This document shows, piece after piece, positions 14,477-23,588 of a stretch of DNA of 26,633 nucleotides; position 1 is the stretch's first letter, and the number at the start of each line of letters is the position of its first letter. The stretch covers positions 1 through 26,633 of the forward strand of contig JAUNIK010000001.1 in the NCBI GenBank assembly GCA_030523505.1. Direction: 5' to 3'. The position numbers were made by a program, and so were the translations under genes. The stretch comes from Prevotellaceae bacterium (GTDB lineage Bacteria; Bacteroidota; Bacteroidia; Bacteroidales; Bacteroidaceae). The notes under the pieces are model-generated. The model was given only the letters and a program-made list of their open reading frames with translations. It did not search any database and was not told the DNA's origin.

Positions 14477-15715
14477 ATGTTGAGACGACAATTTATGAAT
14501 TGTTTGATACTCCTGGTATGTTGCGCAGTGAATGCAGCGACATACCAGGGCTCAACTGTCTATGAGTCCTACCGCGGACTGGTGATGGCCGGCTATCAGG
14601 GATGGTTCAACGCCCCTGACGATGGTGCAAACCGTGGCTGGTATCACTACACTGCAAGAAAAGGATTCTACCCTGGCTCGTGTACTATCGACATGTGGCC
14701 GGAGGTTGACGAGTATGAGAAACTGTACGAGTCGCCATTCCGTTTCGAGGATGGCACATTCGCTAAATTACCTTCACCTTACGATTACTCCACTGTAGAC
14801 ACCCATTTCCGCTGGATGCAGGAATACGGCCTCGACGGTGTGTTCATGCAGCGCTTCGTCGGTGAGGTGAGCAACCCATCGGGCAAAAACCATTTCAACA
14901 AGGTACTGAGCAACGCCATGACGGCTGCCAACAAGTATGGCAGAGCTATTTGCGTGATGTACGACCTCAGCGGAATGCCTAAGAACGGTGTCGAGGTGCT
15001 TATAAATGATATAAAAGAGGTGGCGGCGGAGCATTCGCTGATGTCACACAAGGACAACCCGTCGTATCTCTACCATAACGGCAAACCACTGGTGACGGTG
15101 TGGGGACTGGGATTCAACGACCATCGTCGCTACGGACTGGAAGAGGGCCGACAGATAGTATCTGCACTGAAAGAGTTGGGATTCAGCGTCATGATCGGAG
15201 TACCAACCCATTGGCGCGACCTTGAAGACGACACAGAACCTGATCCTGCGTTGCACGACCTTATCCGTCAGTGCGACATCGTGATGCCTTGGTTCGTGGG
15301 CCGTTACAAGGAGAACACCTTTGACAAGTTCAAACCTCTTATAAAGAAGGATATCGCGTGGGCGAAGAAGAATAAGGTGGACTATGCTCCACTGTGCTTC
15401 CCTGGATTCTCATGGCAGAATATGCGGTTCCCACAGGATCTGCACGATTTCACTCCTCGCAACAGTGGTAAGTTCTTCTGGAAACAGTTGCAGTTTGCCC
15501 TCGATGCCGGTGCAGAGATGATATACATCGCGATGTTCGACGAGATAGATGAGGGTACGGCGATATTCAAATGCGCCAAGAGAGTGCCTCTCGCCTACCC
15601 TGGCAGTACATTCGTGCCTATCGATGAGGATATACCGAGCGATGAGTATCTCAGGCTGGCTGGAAAAGCGGCAGCCGTTCTTCATCAACGATTTTCATTA
15701 ATTTCATTATATTAA
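14477..15715 (+). CDS. GH71/99-like glycoside hydrolase, probably periplasmic
   Basis: A 412-residue protein. ATG 14477 is chosen because the longer frame would need a TTG start. The signal peptide (about 1-21, ending AVNAA) has no lipobox cysteine at the cut. The single (beta/alpha)8-type domain contains GLVMAGYQGWF (about 35-45), WMQEYGLDGVFMQRFVGE, MPWFVGRY and FDEIDEGTAIF. In the last, Glu356 and Glu359 keep the ExxE spacing of the catalytic pair in GH99 endo-alpha-mannosidases. NCBI calls such Bacteroidetes proteins GH71/99-like. GH99 cuts alpha-mannosides inside chains and GH71 cuts alpha-1,3-glucan, so an alpha-linked backbone is likely, but activity is unproven. It is paralogous to 23589-25232. 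Confidence 0.8.
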   Translation: MLRRQFMNCLILLVCCAVNAATYQGSTVYESYRGLVMAGYQGWFNAPDDGANRGWYHYTARKGFYPGSCTIDMWPEVDEYEKLYESPFRFEDGTFAKLPSPYDYSTVDTHFRWMQEYGLDGVFMQRFVGEVSNPSGKNHFNKVLSNAMTAANKYGRAICVMYDLSGMPKNGVEVLINDIKEVAAEHSLMSHKDNPSYLYHNGKPLVTVWGLGFNDHRRYGLEEGRQIVSALKELGFSVMIGVPTHWRDLEDDTEPDPALHDLIRQCDIVMPWFVGRYKENTFDKFKPLIKKDIAWAKKNKVDYAPLCFPGFSWQNMRFPQDLHDFTPRNSGKFFWKQLQFALDAGAEMIYIAMFDEIDEGTAIFKCAKRVPLAYPGSTFVPIDEDIPSDEYLRLAGKAAAVLHQRFSLISLY

Positions 15716-15733
15716 CTTAAACTTTTATTACTT

Positions 15734-17461
15734 ATGAACAAAAAGTCTATTAAGGCCTTGCTTTGCGGAGCGGTGTTCTCTGTAGCATTAGGCGGAATGT
15801 TCACAGCATGTAGTTATGACGACAGCAGCCTCGACGAGCGTGTATCCGTTCTCGAAGGTATGATGTCTGAGATTAAAGGTCAGCTCAGCGCTTTGCAGCA
15901 GGCTGGCGCAGCTATCAAGTCGGCTCATCAGAATGCTGATGGCGCTTGGGTATTGGAACTCTCTGACGGTCAGGTTATCACTCTCTCAGGTGGCGCTGGC
16001 ATCAAGGTAGTAGAGACCGACACAAACTTCATCTTCACTGTTGACGGTGTTGACTATGTAATCCTCAAGGGTGCAGCTGCTGCATCGCTCATCTACAGCC
16101 CAGAGTATGAGGATGGTCTCGTTGTTATCGAGAACACTGACCCTGTGATGGTTAGCTTCCTCGTTAGCGGCAAGGAAATCAAGAACCTCGACGGCGCTAC
16201 ATTCGGCGTTATGGAGGCTCACGAGTTGAAGACTCGCGCTGCATCAAACAACAGTAGTATGTTCAAGACCGTTGAAGGTGCTACTATCAACGGTAACATC
16301 CTCAACGTACCTGTAAAGGCTCTCGGCGTTGACGCTGACAAGAAGTATGCTCTCTGCGTTGTTGCTGAGGTGAACGGTGTTGAGTATGTTTCTAACTACT
16401 TCACTGTAAAGATGGGTCCTAACTACTACTTCTCAACAGAGGATCTCGAGGATTATGGTTTCGCAGCAAGCGTTACTGACGCTGTAAAGGGCGACCAGAA
16501 TGTTTGGACAGCTACTCTCCCAGTGGCTCTCGAGGACGGCGTTGACTTCGCTTCATTGTTCACAGGTCTTCCAGAAGGCTGCACATTCGAGATTGGCCAG
16601 CAGGTAGCAAACGTTTCTCCAGAGGCTCTCACAGCACTCCGTTCAGGTCTTGCTTCTGATGGTAAGTTCGACTTCACAATGCGTCCTGGTCAGGACTTCG
16701 CTGGTGGTTTCGTTGTTAATATTGTTCTCAACGATGTTGTTAAGATGAAGGTTAACTGGATCTATGTTGACCCAATCAAGAATGTTGACTTCAAGGGTGT
16801 TTACAACGGCAAGTGTGGTGCTCACATCGAGATTCGCGGTGGAGACGCTCAGCCTTACGAGTGGTTGCCAGCAGGTGTGAACGACATCGATATGGCTAAG
16901 GACTTCAGCGATGCTGCTGACGGTACTATCACTTACAGCCCAATGCACGATGGTGGTCGCTTCATCAACGAGCTTTGGACTCAGTACACAGCAGAATTGA
17001 AGGATAAGGGTGATATCATCTACCACGATGGTACTCGCTATGTAACTGGTGACCTCGGTACAAAGCTTGCTAAGGGTTCACGCGGTGTTTACTGGACATC
17101 ACACCAGATTTCTGTAGGTTCTTCTAACCGTCGTAACCTCGATCGTCCATTCGACGAGGGTTCTGACGATAACATCGCATGGTGCGGTGGTAACTGTAAC
17201 GGTGAGTTGACATGGGACGGTCTCCCAGGTGAGGGTCGTGTACTCCTCGGTATCGATCTCAAGGAGAACGGTCACCTCGTAACAACCGAGAACTATCAGG
17301 GTTGGAACATGCGTATCGGCGTATGGATTTACTACGAGTACCTCTACGGTCAGGCTTGCATCGGTGGTGATGCTCTCGTATGGACATGGCTCAACCGCCG
17401 CGCTTGTCCAGACGGCGTTGACGATGGTTACATCATCAGAGCTCGCGACGGTCAGCTCTAA
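15734..17461 (+). CDS. Novel surface lipoprotein, possible glycan-binding protein, upstream of susC
   Basis: A 575-residue protein with a lipoprotein signal (FTAC, Cys26) followed by acidic residues (SYDDSS). A short coiled coil (LDERVSVLEGMMSEIKGQLSAL, about 33-53) follows, similar to the start of DUF4988-type Bacteroidetes lipoproteins. The rest is beta-rich. The region about 80-230 has repeated VDGV/VNGV strands. The C-terminal third (about 350-575) is rich in Trp, Tyr, Asp and Gly, with cysteines in WCGGNC. No hydrolase motif is recognised. It starts 18 bases after the GH71/99-like gene. Its position before susC is unusual, since SusE/F-type binding proteins normally follow susD. Glycan binding is an inference from context and composition. 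Confidence 0.65.
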   Translation: MNKKSIKALLCGAVFSVALGGMFTACSYDDSSLDERVSVLEGMMSEIKGQLSALQQAGAAIKSAHQNADGAWVLELSDGQVITLSGGAGIKVVETDTNFIFTVDGVDYVILKGAAAASLIYSPEYEDGLVVIENTDPVMVSFLVSGKEIKNLDGATFGVMEAHELKTRAASNNSSMFKTVEGATINGNILNVPVKALGVDADKKYALCVVAEVNGVEYVSNYFTVKMGPNYYFSTEDLEDYGFAASVTDAVKGDQNVWTATLPVALEDGVDFASLFTGLPEGCTFEIGQQVANVSPEALTALRSGLASDGKFDFTMRPGQDFAGGFVVNIVLNDVVKMKVNWIYVDPIKNVDFKGVYNGKCGAHIEIRGGDAQPYEWLPAGVNDIDMAKDFSDAADGTITYSPMHDGGRFINELWTQYTAELKDKGDIIYHDGTRYVTGDLGTKLAKGSRGVYWTSHQISVGSSNRRNLDRPFDEGSDDNIAWCGGNCNGELTWDGLPGEGRVLLGIDLKENGHLVTTENYQGWNMRIGVWIYYEYLYGQACIGGDALVWTWLNRRACPDGVDDGYIIRARDGQL

Positions 17462-17482
17462 GATTTAGGCTTATCGGGATTA

Positions 17483-17527
17483 GGTGGCACCTCCTATATA
17501 TAATATAATAAGGTGGAGGTGCCCACC
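17483..17527 (+). promoter_or_regulatory. Strong RNA hairpin between the surface lipoprotein gene and susC
   Basis: GGTGGCACCTCC (17483-17494) pairs with GGAGGTGCCCACC (17515-17527) as a 12-bp stem with one bulged C and a 20-base AT-rich loop. No U-tract follows, so it is not a classical terminator. It lies 35 bases before the susC start and could stabilise, process or attenuate the transcript. Confidence 0.6.
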
Positions 17528-17561
17528 GGTCCTTCCCACAATAATCATAAAAAAAGAAAAT

Positions 17562-20500
17562 ATGGGAAAGAATATAATTCAAGCAATCAGAAACAGCATC
17601 TCCGGCTCCGGAAAGAGTGTGGTGATAATGCTGTCCTGCCTGATGGCTTCGCTGCAGCTCTCGGCGCAGACCCGAAATGTGAAGGGTACTGTGCTTGACC
17701 CTGCGGGCGACCCGGTCATCGGTGCAACGGTACGCGTTGAGGGTACTCAGCGTGCCACCGTAACCGATGCTGACGGTGTGTTCCAGATTCAGGCAACAAC
17801 CAAAGATAAGATCCGTGTCTCGTATGTGGGTATGAACGATGCAGTGGTTACAGCCAACAAGGCTACCATCGCCATCAACCTCACTGACGACACCAACCTC
17901 ATCGACGAACTCGTGGTTGTAGGTTACGGTGCTCAGAAGAAGGCTACCCTCACCGGTGCTGTCAGCGCCATCACCAACAAGGAGATCGTAACCACAAAGA
18001 GTGAGAGCGTGGTAAACATGCTCTCGGGTAAGATCCCTGGTGTGCGTATCACACAGATGTCTTCACAGCCTGGTGCTTACGACAACAAGATTGATATCCG
18101 TGGTATGGGTGATCCATTGATCGTGGTCGATGGTATCTCACGCGACAAGGCATACTTCGGCCGTATGGACGCCAACGAAATCGAAAGCATCTCTGTACTG
18201 AAGGATGCTTCGGCTTCTATCTACGGTGTGCGTGCTGCCAACGGTGTTATCCTCGTTACCACAAAGCACGGTACCAACAACGGTAAAGAGAAGTTCAATG
18301 TAACCCTCTCTACAAATTGGGGTTGGCAGAGCTTCCTCTATATCCCTGAAACTGCTTCGGCTACTACACACATGCTCCTCATGAACGAGAAGTACAAGTA
18401 TGGTATCAACGACAACTACCCTTCTGTACACAACGATGCTCGCTACTCATGGGAGAAGATGATGGAATACAGCGCTGCAAAGAATCCAGGTACCAACTGG
18501 ACCAAGGAGCTCTTCGACACTAACGTGCCACAGCAGCAGCACAACATCTCTATCGACGGCTCTTCAAAGAAGATCGACTACTTCGTGAACCTCGGTTACC
18601 TCGAGCAGATGGGTGCTTACAGTTCAAAGTCAATGAACTATGACCGTTGGAATTTCCGTTCGAATGTTGATGCTCGCATCACCGACCGTATCAAGCTCGG
18701 TGTTCAGTTGAGCGGATACATGGACGAGCGCAACGAGCCTTTCACCGACATCTGGGCTGTTTACAAGAAGGCATGGACATATCGCCCTACATCTGAGGCT
18801 TACCTCAATGGCGACCGCTCAATGCCTGCATACGACACTGAGATGCTCGAAAGCGAGAACCCTGTGGCTGCCATCAACAGCGACTACACAGGTTATCGCA
18901 AGTATAAGAACGTGAACTTCAACGGTGCTGTGACTCTCCAGTACGACTTCAAGTATGTGAAGGGTTTGAATGCAAAGGCATTCTACAGCTATGACTATAG
19001 CACAACAAACAACACAGAGTTGAAGAAGTCATACTATCTCTATCGTGATATGGGAGATGGCGAGATTGCAAAACTCGAGCGTAACAGCCCTGGAACTCTC
19101 CGCCGCCAGACAAATCCTTACTACGGTAATGTGATGCAGCTCTCTCTGAACTACAACCGTAAGTTCGGCGATCACAATGTTGCTGGCCTCCTTCTCTTTG
19201 AGGAGCAGTATAGCAACGGCGACAACTTCTACGCTCAGCGCTCAATGATGCTTGCCAGTGAATATCTCATCGCAGGTGAGACTGAGGAGCAGATCGGTGC
19301 TGCCGACAAGGGCGGTATCTGGGACCAGACTCGTAGAGCTCTCGTTGGTCGTGTGAACTACGACTACAAGGGTCGCTACATGGTGGAGGCTGCATTCCGT
19401 GAGGACGGTTCTTCAAAGTGGGCTAAGGGCCACCGTTGGGGCTTCTTCCCATCAGTAAGCGTTGGTTGGCGTGCAAGCGAGGAACCTTGGTTGAAGAAGG
19501 CTGTGCCTTACCTCACAAACCTCAAGTTGCGTGCTTCTTATGGTGAGATGGGTGATGACGCTGTTGCTGGTAACTACCCTCCTACTTCGGTTGGTTACAA
19601 CCTCGAGCAGCACATGAGCTGGTTCTACGGCAACACCTTCATGCAGGGCGTTTCTCCAACATCTATTCCAAACCCTAACCTCACATGGTACACCGCTAAG
19701 ACCTACAACGCAGGTCTCGACTGGGATCTCTGGAACGGTATGTTCAGCGGTACTGTTGAACTCTTCAAGCGTCATCGCGACGGCTTGCTCGCATCTTCTT
19801 CTGTAATCCTCCCTGGAACAGTAGGTGCCGATATGCCTCAGGAGAATATGAACAGTGATGAGACCTTCGGTTGGGAAATCTCTCTCGGTCATCGCAACCG
19901 TGTTGCTGATGTGAACTACTGGGTTAACGCTCAGATTTCTGCTACAAAGAACCGTTTCGACCGCAATGTACAGGCTAATGGTCAGAACTCTTACGAGAAC
20001 TGGCGCAACCTGAACCTCTCTGGTCGTAACAAGGATATCTGGATGAGCATCGCAGAGGCTGGCCGCTTCGATAACATCGAGCAGATTCAGCATCACTCTG
20101 TAACTGGTGGTGGCTACGGACAGGGCACTCTCCCTGGCGACTACTACTACGAGGACTGGAACAACGACGGTATCATCGACGGTAACGACGAGCATCCAGT
20201 GGCTACATTCAACATGCCTGTATTCAACTACGGTATCTCTCTCGGTGCTGACTGGCGCGGTATCGACCTCAGCATGAACTGGCAGGGTGCTGCTGGCGTT
20301 TACAACTCTTACGGTGAGGTATTCACCGAGGTTGGTCCATTCAATGGTGGCGCTGCACTCAGCATCTACACTGACCGCTGGCACACTGCTAACATCGACG
20401 ACGACCCATGGAACCCTGCTACACAGTGGGTTGAAGGTCTCTACCCTGTTACTGGTCACAGCTTCAGCAGCTATGCAACAGGTATCAAGAACACCTCTTA

Positions 20501-20744
20501 CCTCCGTCTGAAGAGTCTCGAGGTGGGCTACTCATTGCCTCGCACATGGATGAAGTATGCTGGTATCCAGAGCGTGAGAGTATATGTCAACGCATATAAC
20601 CTCCTCACTTTCACTGGTATCGACAACATCGACCCAGAGCGTCCTGGTAGCCGTGGTATCAACGGTGGCGGCGAGAATGCTTCGCTCTTCTACCGCTATC
20701 CAGTGAACCGTACATTCAATATTGGTGCAACAGTAAAGTTCTAA
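17562..20744 (+). CDS. susC: SusC-family TonB-dependent outer-membrane transporter
   Basis: A 1060-residue outer-membrane beta-barrel importing oligosaccharides with its SusD partner. ATG 17562 is chosen because the signal peptide (about 1-36, LQLSAQ) follows it, while the upstream in-frame extension lies in the hairpin region. After the signal come a carboxypeptidase-regulatory-like domain (about 37-110, VKGTVLDPAGDPVIGATV), the TonB-box region (DELVVVGYGAQKK, about 115-127), the plug (about 130-250, with IDIRGMGDPLIVVDG) and the barrel to the C-terminal ATVKF. Length is normal for the family. It is part of the PUL with susD only six bases behind it. Codon choice is strongly uniform (GGT, GCT, CGT, CTC, AAC), suggesting high expression. 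Confidence 0.96.
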   Translation: MGKNIIQAIRNSISGSGKSVVIMLSCLMASLQLSAQTRNVKGTVLDPAGDPVIGATVRVEGTQRATVTDADGVFQIQATTKDKIRVSYVGMNDAVVTANKATIAINLTDDTNLIDELVVVGYGAQKKATLTGAVSAITNKEIVTTKSESVVNMLSGKIPGVRITQMSSQPGAYDNKIDIRGMGDPLIVVDGISRDKAYFGRMDANEIESISVLKDASASIYGVRAANGVILVTTKHGTNNGKEKFNVTLSTNWGWQSFLYIPETASATTHMLLMNEKYKYGINDNYPSVHNDARYSWEKMMEYSAAKNPGTNWTKELFDTNVPQQQHNISIDGSSKKIDYFVNLGYLEQMGAYSSKSMNYDRWNFRSNVDARITDRIKLGVQLSGYMDERNEPFTDIWAVYKKAWTYRPTSEAYLNGDRSMPAYDTEMLESENPVAAINSDYTGYRKYKNVNFNGAVTLQYDFKYVKGLNAKAFYSYDYSTTNNTELKKSYYLYRDMGDGEIAKLERNSPGTLRRQTNPYYGNVMQLSLNYNRKFGDHNVAGLLLFEEQYSNGDNFYAQRSMMLASEYLIAGETEEQIGAADKGGIWDQTRRALVGRVNYDYKGRYMVEAAFREDGSSKWAKGHRWGFFPSVSVGWRASEEPWLKKAVPYLTNLKLRASYGEMGDDAVAGNYPPTSVGYNLEQHMSWFYGNTFMQGVSPTSIPNPNLTWYTAKTYNAGLDWDLWNGMFSGTVELFKRHRDGLLASSSVILPGTVGADMPQENMNSDETFGWEISLGHRNRVADVNYWVNAQISATKNRFDRNVQANGQNSYENWRNLNLSGRNKDIWMSIAEAGRFDNIEQIQHHSVTGGGYGQGTLPGDYYYEDWNNDGIIDGNDEHPVATFNMPVFNYGISLGADWRGIDLSMNWQGAAGVYNSYGEVFTEVGPFNGGAALSIYTDRWHTANIDDDPWNPATQWVEGLYPVTGHSFSSYATGIKNTSYLRLKSLEVGYSLPRTWMKYAGIQSVRVYVNAYNLLTFTGIDNIDPERPGSRGINGGGENASLFYRYPVNRTFNIGATVKF

Positions 20745-20750
20745 ACATCG

Positions 20751-22778
20751 ATGGCTATGAAAAAATCTAAATTATATTTGTTTTTGTTAGCGTTATCGTC
20801 ATCGTTATCGCTTTCGCTAACATCATGCCAGGATCTTGATCTGGAGCCAAAAGATGTGCTTGGTGAAGAGATTCTGTTCAAGAATGACTATGGTATCCAG
20901 AAGTATATGGCTCGTATCTACAACGAGCTCCCTATCGAGGACTTCAACTTCGACCTCAACGGTTCGAACCCAGGCTTCGGCTATGCTGCCGGTGGCTACC
21001 ACAATGGTAACAACTACTGGGAGGCATTGAAGGGCTACAGCGGTTCGCTTGCTCTCGAGAGCACTGGTCGTAGCACCGGCTCTGACATGCGCCGCTCGTT
21101 CGACTACTGGCCTTACGGTCGTATCCGCGACATCAACAACTTCATTGCAAAGTTGCCTGCTTATGAGGCAGAACTCGACGCAGAGACCTACGAGAATGCT
21201 CTCGGCGAGGCTCATTTCCTCCGTGCGTTCTATTATTTCGGTATGGTAAAGCGTTACGGTGGTGTGCCTATCGTTGATGAGGTTCAGAATCCATTGGCCG
21301 ACGTAGAGACACTCCAGTTGCCTCGTTCTACTGAGTACGACTCATGGATGTTCATCCACGACGATCTGCAGTACGCTATGGAGCATGCAAGCAAGGACAA
21401 GAAGAACACTGGTCGCGCTAACCGCTACTCAGCTGCTGCGCTGATGGCTCGCGCTATGCTCTTCGCTGGTTCTGTTGCTAAATATGGTCACAACACCGGT
21501 ATCACTGGTGTGGCTGTTGACCAAGGCCTCCAGGGTATGGATCAGGATGTGGCTCGCGAGTTCTTCCAGTATGCATACGATGCTTGTAAGTTCATTGGCG
21601 ATGCTGGTTTCACACTGCATCAGGGCAAGGACAAGGAGGCTGGCTATGTTGAGACCTTCGTAACAGAGACCGAAGAGGATATCTTCGTGAAGCGTTACGG
21701 TTCGGTTGAGTCACGCGACACATACGACAAGTCCGCACTTCTCCACTGTTGGGATGCGCTCACACTTCCTGTCGGTACCAACCTCTCAACAGCCGTTGGT
21801 TGCTGTATCCAGCCAGTATGGGAGCTCATCAGTCTCTACGAGATGCCAAAGCTCGTTGATGAGGAAGGCAAGCCAGTTCGCTTCAACACTATGGAAGAAC
21901 TCTGGAACAACGGTGAGATGGAGCCTCGTTGCCGCGCTAACTTCTACTTCTCTGGTATGAAGGAGAGCGTGTCTGGTCAGGTTATCAACACCCAGACTGG
22001 TGTTTACTCTTCTTATCCTGGTACAGCTCTCGACGGTTGTCCTGAGAATGCAAAGACTGAGAACGACTACAACAACCAGTTCCGTACACTCGTTGACGAC
22101 CCAGGTAAGAATTCCATCATCGATCATCTCGATGACGGTACTCCTGTTTATAACCGTGGTCAGTATGGTTACTACAACGGTCTCGGTGATGAGGGTACTT
22201 CATACACCGGTACATACGTTCGTAAGTATGTGAACCCAGCAGCTGCTGCTTCAACCCGTACTCTCTTCGGTAGTGGTCAGACTTTCAAGGTGTTCCGTTA
22301 CGGTCAGGTGCTCTGCGACTGGGCTGAGGCAGCCTACGAGCTTGGTATCGAGACAACAAACAATGCACTGAAGGAAGAGGCTATCAAGCATGTGAACGAG
22401 ATTCGCGACCGTGCTGGTGCTCACTCTTACACTTATGTAAGCACCCCTCAGGATGTAGGCTCTGAGCTCTATGGCTTCGAGGTTGACGAGAACCTCCAGT
22501 ACATCCGCGACGAGCGTCGTCGTGAGCAGTGCTTCGAGAACCTCACCTACTGGGACAACATCCGTTGGCGTATCGCTGACTCTATGTTCGACAATGCTTA
22601 TCTCCCTCACTCTTTGTGGCCATTCTATGTGGCTTCTGAGAAGAAGTTCATCTTCCTCACACCTGGTGAGTATCATCTCGGTCGTCGTATGACATTCCAG
22701 AAGAAGTGGTACTACGATCAGCTCCCTGGTGGCGAAATCGCAAAGAATCCAAACATCATCCGTAATGAGGGTTATTAA
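20751..22778 (+). CDS. susD: SusD-family starch/oligosaccharide-binding surface lipoprotein
   Basis: A 675-residue lipoprotein (Cys26 in LTSC) that caps SusC and delivers glycan to it. The N-terminal SusD-like domain (about 27-230, with RSFDYWPYGRIRDINNFI and GEAHFLRAFYYFGMVKRYGGVPI) and C-terminal SusD/RagB domain (about 510-675, with EIRDRAGA and DERRREQCFENLTYWDNIRW) are typical. It is longer than most SusD proteins, with an enlarged middle part (about 330-480). Starts at 20751 (MAMKK) and 20757 (MKK) are both possible. The signal peptide is encoded by a TTATCG/TCATCG hexamer tract. It follows susC by six bases and has the same biased codon use. Confidence 0.95.
   Translation: MAMKKSKLYLFLLALSSSLSLSLTSCQDLDLEPKDVLGEEILFKNDYGIQKYMARIYNELPIEDFNFDLNGSNPGFGYAAGGYHNGNNYWEALKGYSGSLALESTGRSTGSDMRRSFDYWPYGRIRDINNFIAKLPAYEAELDAETYENALGEAHFLRAFYYFGMVKRYGGVPIVDEVQNPLADVETLQLPRSTEYDSWMFIHDDLQYAMEHASKDKKNTGRANRYSAAALMARAMLFAGSVAKYGHNTGITGVAVDQGLQGMDQDVAREFFQYAYDACKFIGDAGFTLHQGKDKEAGYVETFVTETEEDIFVKRYGSVESRDTYDKSALLHCWDALTLPVGTNLSTAVGCCIQPVWELISLYEMPKLVDEEGKPVRFNTMEELWNNGEMEPRCRANFYFSGMKESVSGQVINTQTGVYSSYPGTALDGCPENAKTENDYNNQFRTLVDDPGKNSIIDHLDDGTPVYNRGQYGYYNGLGDEGTSYTGTYVRKYVNPAAAASTRTLFGSGQTFKVFRYGQVLCDWAEAAYELGIETTNNALKEEAIKHVNEIRDRAGAHSYTYVSTPQDVGSELYGFEVDENLQYIRDERRREQCFENLTYWDNIRWRIADSMFDNAYLPHSLWPFYVASEKKFIFLTPGEYHLGRRMTFQKKWYYDQLPGGEIAKNPNIIRNEGY
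20786..20821 (+). repeat. Hexamer repeat and hairpin in the susD signal-peptide coding region
   Basis: TTATCG/TCATCG hexamers (20791-20816) encode the LALSSSLSLSL stretch of the signal peptide. They are enclosed by GTTAGCG (20786-20792) and CGCTAAC (20815-20821), a perfect 7-bp inverted pair. Unit gain or loss would keep the reading frame while changing the length of the hydrophobic core. Confidence 0.5.
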
Positions 22779-22803
22779 TCAACTGATAATGAATACGAAG
22801 AAT

Positions 22804-23556
22804 ATGAAGAAATATATTTATAGTTTCCTGGTTGCAGTATCGGTCATGGGACTTACATCTTGTATGGAGGTCGACAACTTTGACGAGCCTGAGGCACAGA
22901 TCAGCGGTAAGATTATCGACAAGACTACCGGCGAGAACTATCTCACCGATCAGGGCGATGTCCACCTGCGTATCTGGGAGAAGAGCTACAGCCTCAATCC
23001 AGCTCCACAGGATCTCAATGTGAAGGGCGATGGTACCTATCACCGCGAGAAACTGTTCGCAGGTACTTACGACATGCTTGCCTACGACGGTTCGTGGTGG
23101 CCATGCGACACTATCCGCAATGTCGCTATCGGTAAGAGCAACAGCGCTACACAGAACTTCGAGGTTACTCCTTATCTCAAGATCAAGGATTTCCAGTGTT
23201 CGCTCGGCGAAGAGACTGCTGATGGTATGGTGGTTCTCACCATGTCGTGCCGTCTGTTTGCACCTATCACAGAGGAATTGCCTCAGGTACGCGAGATCCG
23301 TCCGTTCATCAGTATCAACGAGCATTGTGGTGCTTCAAACCACCTCGATTACTACTACAAGGACGAGTATCGCATCAACCTGCGTAAGAGCTGGAGCGCT
23401 CTCGGTGACATGACCACCGGCGAGGGCAACACCACTTACGAAATCAAGGTTCCTGTGAAGCGTGGCTATCACTACTGGGTCCGCATGGGTGCTAATGTGA
23501 ATGATGTTCACATGAAGTATAATTATTCTGAGATCAAGGAAGTAGTGGTGCCATAA
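22804..23556 (+). CDS. DUF3823-type PUL lipoprotein, SusE-like position
   Basis: A 250-residue lipoprotein with lipobox LTSC (Cys20). ATG 22804 (MKKYIYS) is chosen because it starts directly at the signal peptide. ATG 22789 is an alternative, and the frame extends further back into susD. The mature protein begins MEVDNFDEPEAQISGKIIDK, as in DUF3823 proteins. It has a transthyretin-like first domain (about 30-115, with GDVHLRIWE, GDGTYHREKLFAGTYDM) and a second beta-sandwich (about 120-250). Proteins of this family commonly follow susD and are thought to bind glycan or stabilise the SusCD complex. No direct evidence for a substrate exists in the sequence. Confidence 0.8.
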   Translation: MKKYIYSFLVAVSVMGLTSCMEVDNFDEPEAQISGKIIDKTTGENYLTDQGDVHLRIWEKSYSLNPAPQDLNVKGDGTYHREKLFAGTYDMLAYDGSWWPCDTIRNVAIGKSNSATQNFEVTPYLKIKDFQCSLGEETADGMVVLTMSCRLFAPITEELPQVREIRPFISINEHCGASNHLDYYYKDEYRINLRKSWSALGDMTTGEGNTTYEIKVPVKRGYHYWVRMGANVNDVHMKYNYSEIKEVVVP

Positions 23557-23588
23557 CCGCTGCTCCTTGGCATAACTAGAATTTTTCT

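Noticed and set aside
17484..17561. N-terminal extension of SusC from an upstream in-frame ATG
   Set aside because: The 26 extra residues are proline-rich, precede the signal peptide and lie in the hairpin region. ATG 17562 gives a normal signal peptide.
19452..20459. 335-codon open frame on the minus strand inside susC
   Set aside because: It lies fully opposite a clear SusC coding region, has no domain or plausible start signal, and is explained by strong codon bias of susC.
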